This document shows, piece after piece, positions 1 to 4,874 of a DNA stretch of 15,808 nucleotides. The notes beneath the pieces are model-generated. The model saw nothing but the letters and a program-made list of their open reading frames with translations. It searched no databases and was not told the origin of the DNA. Source of the stretch: DAOWGG01 sp965369815 (GTDB lineage Bacteria > Patescibacteriota > Gracilibacteria > UM-FILTER-43-11); NCBI GenBank assembly GCA_965369815.1, contig CBDUQS010000028.1:1-15808 (forward strand), written 5' to 3'. How positions within the stretch are numbered: position 1 is the first letter of the stretch; every line of letters starts with the position of its first letter. A program made the position numbers and the translations under genes.

Positions 1-43
1 TTGTACTTGTACCTACCACACCGATTATTAATTCTTCTGCCAT
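1..43 (-). CDS. Start of a leftward gene of unknown function (partial)
   Basis: An ATG on the minus strand opens a frame that runs off the left edge. Only 14 residues are visible, beginning MAEELIIGVVGTST. The hydrophobic strand followed by GVVGTS could be the first beta strand and loop of a nucleotide- or cofactor-binding domain, but this is too short to assign. There is no Shine-Dalgarno upstream, as for nearly all other genes here. The start is inferred from the open frame alone. Confidence 0.4.
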   Translation of the reverse strand, partial: MAEELIIGVVGTST

Positions 44-110
44 ATAAAATAATTTTAAAGTTAAGCATTTCAAGTATATCATTTTACCCCAAAAGACACT
101 TTGTCAGAAA

Positions 111-190
111 TGGTGTCACCGGTCAGAATTGAACTGACGACCTCAGGCTTATTAAAGCTATTTTTAGAACATCAACTAGCACAAGATGCT
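111..190 (-). pseudogene. Decayed tRNA (CAT-type) remnant
   Basis: On the minus strand, 111-152 matches the 3' half of the intact tRNA at 607-683: CCA end, acceptor 3' strand, T arm, variable loop and the 3' side of the anticodon arm. The T stem differs from the intact copy by a compensated pair (GTCGG/CCGAC becomes GTCAG/CTGAC). The 5' half is unrecognisable except for a weak echo of the D arm around 165-183 (CAACT-AGC-AC against CAACTGAGCTAC). No complete cloverleaf can form, so I call it a pseudogene. The rest of 44-333 is AT-rich, and I see no other gene in it. Confidence 0.7.
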
Positions 191-333
191 CATTAAATAT
201 AATTCAATCTATTTGACTATTTCAAAAATTACTGCATTATGAATAAGTCCAATAGGAAATTTTTATTAGGGTTTTAAGCAACAAATTCCATTAATCATTA
301 CTTAGTGGGATTTATTTTTTAACCTTTTATATT

Positions 334-534
334 ATGGAAGGTGTCATTAAAAAGCTTACTGATAAGGGCTTTGGATTTATCGCTATCGAAGGAGACGAGA
401 AAGATTTATTTTTTCACGGTAACGATGTTACCGGTACAGAGTTCAACGAACTGAACGAAGGTGACAAAGTTACCTTTGAAAAGGAAGACTCCGAAAAGGG
501 TCCAAGAGCAGTAAATGTTACTGTCGTTGAATAA
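334..534 (+). CDS. Cold-shock domain protein (CspA family)
   Basis: A 66-residue single cold-shock domain, the usual length for bacterial Csp proteins, which bind single-stranded RNA or DNA in the cytoplasm and act as RNA chaperones. RNP1 is visible as KGFGFI (residues 11-16) and RNP2 as DLFFH (24-28). The conserved KWFN just before RNP1 in E. coli CspA is replaced by KKLT, so one surface aromatic is missing, while the RNP aromatics F13, F15, F26, F27 and H28 are kept. The C-terminal half has the expected GDKVTFE and KGPRAVNV strands. The start is the only in-frame ATG. It has no Shine-Dalgarno, and TATATT directly abuts the ATG. A strong hairpin terminator follows 24 bases after the stop, so it is probably monocistronic. 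Confidence 0.93.
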   Translation: MEGVIKKLTDKGFGFIAIEGDEKDLFFHGNDVTGTEFNELNEGDKVTFEKEDSEKGPRAVNVTVVE

Positions 535-558
535 CGAAATTGTAATGTAAACTGAAAA

Positions 559-597
559 GGCCGTTTGTCCCGAGCACTCGGGATGGACGGTCTTTTT
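559..597 (+). terminator. Intrinsic terminator of the cold-shock gene, possibly bidirectional
   Basis: A long, nearly perfect stem (559-574 with 577-592, including a few G-T pairs) is followed by TTTTT at 593-597. The A-rich 5' flank (555-558) would give a short U tract on the other strand, so it may also stop the leftward tRNA transcript. The core of the stem is the 18-base palindrome GTCCCGA-N4-TCGGGAT, which recurs at 1585-1602. Confidence 0.85.
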
Positions 598-606
598 GTA
601 TATTTG

Positions 607-683
607 TGGTGTCACCGGTCGGAGTTGAACCGACGACCTCAGGCTTATGAGTCCTGCGCTCTAACCAACTGAGCTACGGTGAC
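607..683 (-). tRNA. tRNA with CAT anticodon, probably elongator Met
   Basis: A complete 77-base cloverleaf including an encoded CCA (607-609 on the plus strand are TGG). The acceptor stem GTCACCG/CGGTGAC is perfect, the D arm is GCTC/GAGC, the T stem GTCGG/CCGAC, and the anticodon loop is CTCATAA. It has a paired first acceptor base pair and lacks the GGG/CCC anticodon-stem run of initiator tRNA, so it is not fMet. The anticodon stem has an A-G mismatch at its loop-closing pair. CAT could also mark tRNA-Ile2, whose C34 is converted to lysidine; the sequence alone does not settle this. Confidence 0.95.
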
Positions 684-742
684 ATGTACTTGGTGCGCAA
701 ATAAGTTACCGTTTTTAATGGTTGAAAGCAAGATTTTTTAGT

Positions 743-771
743 TTGCATAAAAAAACTGTTCATCGTATAAT
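743..771 (+). promoter_or_regulatory. Sigma-70 promoter of the membrane-protein gene
   Basis: TTGCAT at 743-748, a 17-base spacer, and a perfect TATAAT at 766-771. Transcription would start near 778, about 22 bases before the ATG at 800. Confidence 0.8.
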
Positions 772-799
772 TTGACCAAGTGAAAACTAAAAATAAAAA

Positions 800-1360
800 A
801 TGGAAATAAGTCTGAGTTGGGACCTACTGGTTATTGTCTTCTTTACGGTTATTATCGCCTATACTTTTATTATTGGGCGTAATCAGAGTATAAAAATAAT
901 TATCAGCTCCTACATTGCCATCTTGGCAGCAGACGGAATCGGGAATTTAATTGAGCGTTACTTTTTAGGGCAGAATCCGATCATTCGAGTGATGGAACAA
1001 AGTAGCGGGGAAAGCTCACTAATATTACTGAAAATTGTCATTTTCATCCTGTCGATTGTACTCATCACCACAAGGGGGAAATTCAACATCAACATAGCGC
1101 GCTCCAATTCAATGATGATGAGAATTACACTTTCTTTGGCTTACGGTGTTTTAAGCGCTGGTTTAATTACCAGTACCGTTCTAATTTACGCTTCAGGAGC
1201 CTCATTGGTTCAAGAAAGCAGCTTAATTATGAACGACGCCATTCTAGAGATCTATCAACAGTCTAAGCTTGTTCGATTAATGATCAACAATTATAACGCA
1301 TGGTTCTCCCTTCCTGCCATCGCCTTTGTTATTTCGAGCTTCTTTGGAGAAGAGGATTAA
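800..1360 (+). CDS. Small multi-pass membrane protein of unknown function
   Basis: 186 residues with about five hydrophobic segments (roughly 8-26, 33-52, 74-91, 109-131 and 168-182) separated by short polar loops. The acidic C-terminal tail is GEED. An N-terminal layout of W-D-hydrophobic helix followed by a GR turn and a second helix is reminiscent of CvpA-like membrane proteins, but the similarity is loose and I do not assign that name. There are no catalytic motifs. It is a single-gene unit: its own promoter lies 29 bases upstream and a new promoter starts 7 bases after its stop. The leader is A-rich without a Shine-Dalgarno. It is probably a real inner-membrane protein; its function cannot be read from sequence. 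Confidence 0.8.
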   Translation: MEISLSWDLLVIVFFTVIIAYTFIIGRNQSIKIIISSYIAILAADGIGNLIERYFLGQNPIIRVMEQSSGESSLILLKIVIFILSIVLITTRGKFNINIARSNSMMMRITLSLAYGVLSAGLITSTVLIYASGASLVQESSLIMNDAILEIYQQSKLVRLMINNYNAWFSLPAIAFVISSFFGEED

Positions 1361-1366
1361 AAAAGT

Positions 1367-1395
1367 TTGACTTTTAGAAGGGGGAAACGTAATAT
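1367..1395 (+). promoter_or_regulatory. Sigma-70 promoter of the tRNA-Lys transcription unit
   Basis: TTGACT at 1367-1372, exactly 17 bases, then TAATAT at 1390-1395. Transcription would start near 1402 and run through the broken tRNA copy and tRNA-Lys to the terminator at 1736-1765. Confidence 0.75.
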
Positions 1396-1401
1396 GGACT
1401 G

Positions 1402-1558
1402 GCTTTTTTTGGTGACTGGACTACCAACGAACTGGTCACTAAACGGGGACCCCATAAAATGGGAAGCGTAGCGAATTTTATGGGGAAGAGGAAGAATTTG
1501 CGTAAACTGAAGTTTGTGAATAAAATGAGCAAACATAAGTTGAAGAAAATTCTGACGA
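1402..1558 (+). other. Non-coding leader of the tRNA-Lys unit with a long hairpin
   Basis: No convincing ORF lies between the promoter and the first tRNA-like sequence. The visible structure is an 11-bp perfect inverted repeat, CCCCATAAAAT at 1450-1460 and ATTTTATGGGG at 1475-1485, around a 14-base loop that contains GCGTAGCGA. A weaker GTGAC/GTCAC pair flanks 1411-1439. The leader is about 157 bases, long for a tRNA transcript. It does not match tmRNA, 4.5S or RNase P RNA features that I can recognise. It may be a processed leader or a small RNA. Confidence 0.4.
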
Positions 1559-1617
1559 GGGTCAGTAGCTCAGTTGGTAGAGCAGTCCCGATTTATCGGG
1601 ATTGGTCCTAGGTTCAA
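1559..1617 (+). pseudogene. Broken tRNA-Lys copy with a palindrome in place of the anticodon arm
   Basis: The first 26 bases (1559-1584) are identical to the 5' end of the intact tRNA-Lys at 1641. The 17-base anticodon arm is then exactly replaced by the 18-base palindrome GTCCCGA-TTTA-TCGGGAT (1585-1602). The tRNA sequence resumes with TGGTC and a degraded T arm (CTAGGTTCA) and then falls into an A run. There is no 3' acceptor strand, no T-stem partner and no 7-base anticodon loop, so it cannot be an ordinary tRNA. It is in the same predicted transcript as the intact gene. Confidence 0.85.
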
Positions 1618-1640
1618 AAAAAGAGAGGTATTAATAACAC

Positions 1641-1716
1641 GGGTCAGTAGCTCAGTTGGTAGAGCAGAAGCCTTTTAAGCTTTTGGTCCCGGGTTCGAGC
1701 CCCGGCTGACCCACCA
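1641..1716 (+). tRNA. tRNA-Lys (TTT)
   Basis: A complete 76-base cloverleaf with encoded CCA at 1714-1716. The acceptor stem GGGTCAG/CTGACCC is perfect, as are the D arm GCTC/GAGC and the T stem CCGGG/CCCGG around TTCGAGC. The anticodon arm is GAAGC-CTTTTAA-GCTTT, giving anticodon TTT. It lies 24 bases after the broken copy and is followed by a hairpin terminator. Confidence 0.97.
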
Positions 1717-1735
1717 CTTTAAATCACACACACTC

Positions 1736-1765
1736 CCATCAATCGTTGATGGCTTTATTTTTTTT
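1736..1765 (+). terminator. Intrinsic terminator after tRNA-Lys
   Basis: The stem CCATCAA (1736-1742) pairs with TTGATGG (1746-1752) around a TCG loop, followed by CTTTATTTTTTTTT. It ends 11 bases before the lipoprotein ATG, and I see no separate promoter for that gene, so it may act as a leaky terminator between tRNA-Lys and the lipoprotein. Confidence 0.8.
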
Positions 1766-1776
1766 ACACCAAAGCT

Positions 1777-2337
1777 ATGAAGAAAACTTTTTTCATCACA
1801 ATGCTACTCAGCATTTTATTATTAGTAGGTTGCGGAGGAACATCAACTTCCAAAAAAACCGACCTTCCAACATCCCCTTCTGCAATGAAGGAGTTAGAAA
1901 GCTATAAAGAAGATTCAGCTAGAAAAAGTGAATTAAAAGAATGTTTAGCAGGCTGTGAAGTATTCCAAGAAGGAGAAGGGATTTTATCCAAAGGAATGTG
2001 TATCGACACTTGCTGGGCGGAAGAAGCAATGATAAAAAAAGATATTAAACTTTGTGACAAGGTGTCTGCTGACAATGATCTTATCCAGCCTGGTTGCCGT
2101 ATCGGCGTAGCGGAAGAAACATTAGACGAAAAACACTGTGCGACCATTAAAGATGAGATGATGCAGTCAGGATGCTACATGGAAATAGCACAATTAAAAA
2201 AAGATTCAAGCATCTGCGAAAACATTACCATTGGGATCTCAAAAGCTTTGTGTGTTGATGATATAGAAAATGGAGATGGAGTTTATGAAGAATACACAGA
2301 CGAAGTTGAAGATTATTACGACGAAGGAGGATACTAA
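1777..2337 (+). CDS. Cys-rich lipoprotein with a twin CX3C hairpin and Cys repeats
   Basis: 186 residues. A typical lipoprotein signal peptide (MKK, hydrophobic 5-17, lipobox LVGC with lipidated Cys19) predicts a surface lipoprotein. The linker is Ser/Thr/Pro-rich. Ten more cysteines lie at 56, 60, 75, 79, 93, 107, 121, 133, 147 and 159. The first four form a C-x3-C / 14-15 residue / C-x3-C pattern, typical of disulfide-clamped helical hairpins. The rest recur every 12-14 residues within a helical D..C..I / GC..E.A repeat. The tail (166-186) is acidic and Tyr-rich. I infer a rigid, disulfide-stapled helical exterior protein and no enzyme motif; I recall similar Cys-repeat lipoproteins as common in CPR genomes. 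Its start has no Shine-Dalgarno. A strong terminator follows. Confidence 0.85.
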   Translation: MKKTFFITMLLSILLLVGCGGTSTSKKTDLPTSPSAMKELESYKEDSARKSELKECLAGCEVFQEGEGILSKGMCIDTCWAEEAMIKKDIKLCDKVSADNDLIQPGCRIGVAEETLDEKHCATIKDEMMQSGCYMEIAQLKKDSSICENITIGISKALCVDDIENGDGVYEEYTDEVEDYYDEGGY

Positions 2338-2350
2338 GCCAGAATCATCC

Positions 2351-2385
2351 AAAAGCGTTCGAAGGAAACTTCGAACGCTTTTTTT
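2351..2385 (+). terminator. Intrinsic terminator of the lipoprotein gene
   Basis: A perfect stem AGCGTTCGAAG (2354-2364) / CTTCGAACGCT (2369-2379) is capped by a GAAA tetraloop and followed by an uninterrupted T run to 2385. The A-rich left flank extends the stem. Confidence 0.93.
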
Positions 2386-2457
2386 AATGGAAGAGAAATA
2401 TCTTTTTTTTAAAGAGCATTCGAAGTATAGTAATGAACGATAAATAAAAAGATTGTT

Positions 2458-3303
2458 ATGAAAAAAATATTACTACTAGGCTCCACAGGCTTCATTGGAT
2501 CACACTTTAAAGCACCATTAGAAAAGGCGGGATACAAAGTTTTCACACCACGAATTGAAATTCGAAATCACACTGAAGTCGAAAAAACGGTTTACGAAAC
2601 CAGGCCAGATATCATCATCAATGCGACTGGGATTACGGGTTACCCAAACGTAGATTGGTGTGAAGAGCATCCCAGTGAAACTTTTGGTGTAAACGTAGCT
2701 GGAAGCATTAATATTGCCACTGTTGCTGCTGAATTTGGCATTTACTTAGTACAAATGGCCAGTGGGTGTGTTTACGATGGGCCAAAAAAAGGAGGATTCA
2801 CTGAAGATGATGAGCCGAATTATAGTGGATCTCTTTATAGTCGATCACGCATTTGCTCTGAAAAGATTCTTAAAGAGTTCCCAAACACACTTCAATTACG
2901 AGTACGAATCCCTATCACAGGAAGGTCTCATCCAAAAAATTTGATCGACAAACTCCTGAGGTACCCAAAAATGATCAACATTAAAAACTCATGCACAGTG
3001 ATAGAGGATTTCATTCCTGCCGCCATTCAACTCATGGAGATGAGGCAAACAGGGATATTTAATATGACCAATATCGGAGCAATGAACCATGAATCAATTA
3101 TGAAAGTATACAAAGAAATCGTTGATCCAGAATTCAAGATAAATATTATGCCCAAAAAGGAACAGGAAGAGCTATGTGCAAGGCGTGCCAACTGTGTAAT
3201 GAACACCGAAAAACGTGAAAAACTAGGAGTACATATGCCACCATTAGAAGAATCGCTAAGAAGAGTGTTGGAAAACTATAAGAAGGAGCTGATTGAGGAA
3301 TAA
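2458..3303 (+). CDS. NAD(P)-dependent sugar-nucleotide epimerase/reductase, plant UER1/NRS-ER-like
   Basis: 281 residues, an extended short-chain dehydrogenase of the RmlD type. The Rossmann motif GSTGFIG (8-14) sits at the N terminus. INATGITG and NVDWCE (64-69), SGC (102-104), PNYSGSLYSRSR (120-131), LRVRIPI (147-153) and FNMTN (201-205) follow the order and wording that I recall from plant bifunctional dTDP/UDP-4-keto-6-deoxyglucose 3,5-epimerase/4-reductase (UER1, the C-terminal half of RHM). Cys104 and Lys165 align with residues proposed for epimerisation in that family. If the analogy holds, it makes dTDP- or UDP-rhamnose in one protein and replaces RmlC plus RmlD. The catalytic YxxxK is Y127-S-R-S-R131 here, a Lys-to-Arg change confirmed at codon level (CGC). 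No other rhamnose genes are in view. It has its own terminator and an AT-rich leader. It could also be a general RmlD-like reductase. Confidence 0.8.
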   Translation: MKKILLLGSTGFIGSHFKAPLEKAGYKVFTPRIEIRNHTEVEKTVYETRPDIIINATGITGYPNVDWCEEHPSETFGVNVAGSINIATVAAEFGIYLVQMASGCVYDGPKKGGFTEDDEPNYSGSLYSRSRICSEKILKEFPNTLQLRVRIPITGRSHPKNLIDKLLRYPKMINIKNSCTVIEDFIPAAIQLMEMRQTGIFNMTNIGAMNHESIMKVYKEIVDPEFKINIMPKKEQEELCARRANCVMNTEKREKLGVHMPPLEESLRRVLENYKKELIEE

Positions 3304-3336
3304 AAAAGTGACCCTATAACTAGAATCACTTTTTTT
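3304..3336 (+). terminator. Shared terminator between convergent genes
   Basis: AAAAGTGA (3304-3311) pairs with TCACTTTT (3326-3333) around a 14-base loop, with a T run on the right and an A run on the left. This suits termination of both the rightward reductase gene and the leftward gene that ends at 3362. Confidence 0.7.
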
Positions 3337-3361
3337 AAATTTGTTTTTAAGGAAATTCAAA

Positions 3362-3676
3362 CTAAGCCGCTATTGGCAACTCATCATCCGATTCGAAAGC
3401 CTGTTGAGACTGAAGGGATTCAATTAAAGAAGGATCAATATCTTCATTGTTAAAAGCGGCATAACCAGCAAGTACATTATTCATTTTCGGATCAATGCCC
3501 ACTTTATCAAGTTTTTCTGAATTAATTTCAAAGCGCTGAGAGCGACCTTCATCGCAAATGGCAGAAAGTGCACGACCTCGAATATAAGCCGATACAGCTT
3601 TTTCAATTGAGCCAGGCAAAACGTACCAGTCAGGACGTTCTTGTCGTTGAGAATTTAAATTGGGAGAGCAATTCAT
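3362..3676 (-). CDS. Small soluble protein of unknown function
   Basis: 104 residues from the ATG at 3676 (MNCSPNLNSQ...). The frame extends upstream to a TTG at 3772, which would add a hydrophobic 32-residue stretch from AT-rich DNA; I prefer the ATG. The sequence is mostly polar: PDWYVLPGSIEKAVSAYIRG is a likely helical core, followed by a short RSQRFEINSEKL segment and an acidic, Gln-rich tail ending ELPIAA. I recognise no family. A perfect-consensus leftward promoter lies at 3941-3969, inside the control region of the divergent TrmB-type gene, giving a leader of about 260 bases. Context suggests co-regulation with that regulator; function is unknown. Confidence 0.65.
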   Translation of the reverse strand: MNCSPNLNSQRQERPDWYVLPGSIEKAVSAYIRGRALSAICDEGRSQRFEINSEKLDKVGIDPKMNNVLAGYAAFNNEDIDPSLIESLQSQQAFESDDELPIAA

Positions 3677-3940
3677 AATAAATAAGTAAATAATAAAAAT
3701 AACTGTACAAATAGGCACACTTGTATTCGAAAGCAGATTGTCAAAATATAAAGACGGTTTGCCGGAATACAATACAAATAAGCAGTTTTTTACCTTTCTG
3801 TCGGTCTACCTTTCTACTTCCCGCTAAGCGGAAATTTCACGAAAGTTCACGAACAGAAACGAAAATTTAATTAACCCCCTATTTGTACAGCTCTTTCTAT
3901 TAGCCCGTTGTTTTTAAAGATCAGATTAGCGTGGAGAACC

Positions 3941-3969
3941 ATTATAATATGGAATGACAAGATTGTCAA
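3941..3969 (-). promoter_or_regulatory. Perfect-consensus leftward sigma-70 promoter
   Basis: Read on the minus strand: TTGACA (complement of 3964-3969), exactly 17 bases, TATAAT (complement of 3941-3946). Its -35 box overlaps the palindrome at 3955-3968. It points to the small gene ending at 3362 and would start transcription near 3934. Confidence 0.85.
3955..3968. promoter_or_regulatory. Palindromic operator TGACAA-N2-TTGTCA
   Basis: A perfect inverted repeat TGACAA/TTGTCA with a 2-base centre. It overlaps the -35 box of the leftward promoter and lies 28 bases upstream of the rightward -35. The same half-sites recur at 4030-4048 and 4059-4064, so it looks like a regulator binding site, most simply for the TrmB-type protein encoded next door. 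Confidence 0.6.
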
Positions 3970-3995
3970 TAAGCTAAATAAAACCAACAAATAGT

Positions 3996-4024
3996 TTGAC
4001 TTTTGGCTTTATATAAGCTATAAT
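3996..4024 (+). promoter_or_regulatory. Sigma-70 promoter of the TrmB-type regulator
   Basis: TTGACT at 3996-4001, exactly 17 bases, perfect TATAAT at 4019-4024. The start site, about 4031, falls on the first half-site of the second operator. The remaining gene-free stretch from 3677 to 3940 is the leader of the leftward gene. It holds a CCGCTAAGCGG palindrome (3821-3831), a doubled TTCACGAA (3836 and 3846) and a doubled TACCTTTCT (3791 and 3807). Confidence 0.85.
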
Positions 4025-4029
4025 CAAGA

Positions 4030-4064
4030 TGACAATAAGATATTGTCAGCATTAGTTATGACAA
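4030..4064. promoter_or_regulatory. Second operator plus extra TGACAA half-site
   Basis: TGACAA (4030-4035), a 7-base spacer, TTGTCA (4043-4048), then another TGACAA at 4059-4064. It lies just downstream of the -10 box over the predicted start of transcription, where bound protein would block initiation. This is consistent with negative autoregulation. Confidence 0.55.
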
Positions 4065-4085
4065 ATAATATTAATCAATAAGCAT

Positions 4086-4874
4086 ATGCTAGAAAATGTA
4101 TTACAAAAAATGGGGCTCAATGAAAAGGAGATCAGTGTTTACCTAACTGCCCTCGAACTCGGCATTCAACCTGCTTCCACGATATCAAGAAGGATAAAGA
4201 TTCCACGAAACACAACACGATTCCTATTAGATAAATTAGTGGACAAAGGTTTTATTAAAAAAACCATGAAAGCCAATACTCAGCTTTATTCCCCCGAAGA
4301 GCCCAAGAATCTCATTCATCAATTAGAGCAGGAGCGAGTAAACAGCAACGTTAAAATCGATGAAAAAGTAATCCAATTAGAGGAAGTTATGGCAGAGCTA
4401 GAATCTCGCTATCGACCGGAAAGCACAAGGCCAAAGGTCACCTTCTACGAAGGCGATGAAGGCCTTATAAAGGTATATGAAGACACACTGAGCTCATCGG
4501 AAACCCTTCGATCACTTGCCTCTTTCGAAAGCCTGCACGGTATTCTACCTAGTTATTTTAAAACCTACTTTGAGCGACGTACAAAAAACAAAATCGCCAT
4601 CCGATCGATCCATCCGGACACCGAGCTAGCACGAAAAAGTACAGAAAACGATAAAAAGGTTATGCGTGAGAGTCGTTTGATTCCAGCTGACAAGTACTCA
4701 TTCACACCCGAAATACAAATTTACGACGGTAAGGTAAGTATTACGTCTTTACGCGAAAAACTCGGCATCATTATTGAAAGTCAGGAAATTTATGAAGCCA
4801 TGTCAATTACGTTTGAACTTGCATGGAACGAAGCTTCTCGTATCGACAAGAGGAAGAAGAGATCTAAAAAGTAA
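4086..4874 (+). CDS. TrmB-family transcriptional regulator
   Basis: 262 residues. The N-terminal winged helix-turn-helix (about 1-72) has the family signature: MGLNEKEISVYLTALELG, then an ISRRIKIPRNTTRFLLDKLVDKGF recognition region and a wing ending in QLYSPEEP. A coiled-coil linker follows (about 73-108, LEQERVNSNVKIDEKV). The C-terminal domain (about 115-250; KVTFYEGDEGL, then LASFESLHGILPSYF and a YDGKVSIT strand) resembles the effector/dimerisation domain of short TrmB-like regulators. It ends in a basic tail, DKRKKRSKK. TrmB proteins in archaea sense sugars, and the ligand here is unknown. Upstream inverted repeats suggest autoregulation and control of the divergent small gene. Its TAA stop directly abuts the stop of the convergent methyltransferase gene. 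The start has no Shine-Dalgarno. Confidence 0.88.
   Translation: MLENVLQKMGLNEKEISVYLTALELGIQPASTISRRIKIPRNTTRFLLDKLVDKGFIKKTMKANTQLYSPEEPKNLIHQLEQERVNSNVKIDEKVIQLEEVMAELESRYRPESTRPKVTFYEGDEGLIKVYEDTLSSSETLRSLASFESLHGILPSYFKTYFERRTKNKIAIRSIHPDTELARKSTENDKKVMRESRLIPADKYSFTPEIQIYDGKVSITSLREKLGIIIESQEIYEAMSITFELAWNEASRIDKRKKRSKK

Noticed and set aside
1559..1617. A second functional tRNA-Lys
   Set aside because: It has no 7-base anticodon loop, no T-stem pairing and no acceptor 3' strand.
3677..3772. N-terminal extension of the small leftward gene from a TTG, with a possible membrane helix
   Set aside because: It depends on a rare start and on AT-rich leader DNA that by chance encodes hydrophobic residues. 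The ATG at 3676 is the simpler start, although this is not proven.
3791..3853. Short direct repeats (TACCTTTCT twice, TTCACGAA twice) as iterons or a CRISPR-like array
   Set aside because: There are only two copies of each, the periods are unequal (16 and 10 bases), and there is no replication or cas gene nearby.
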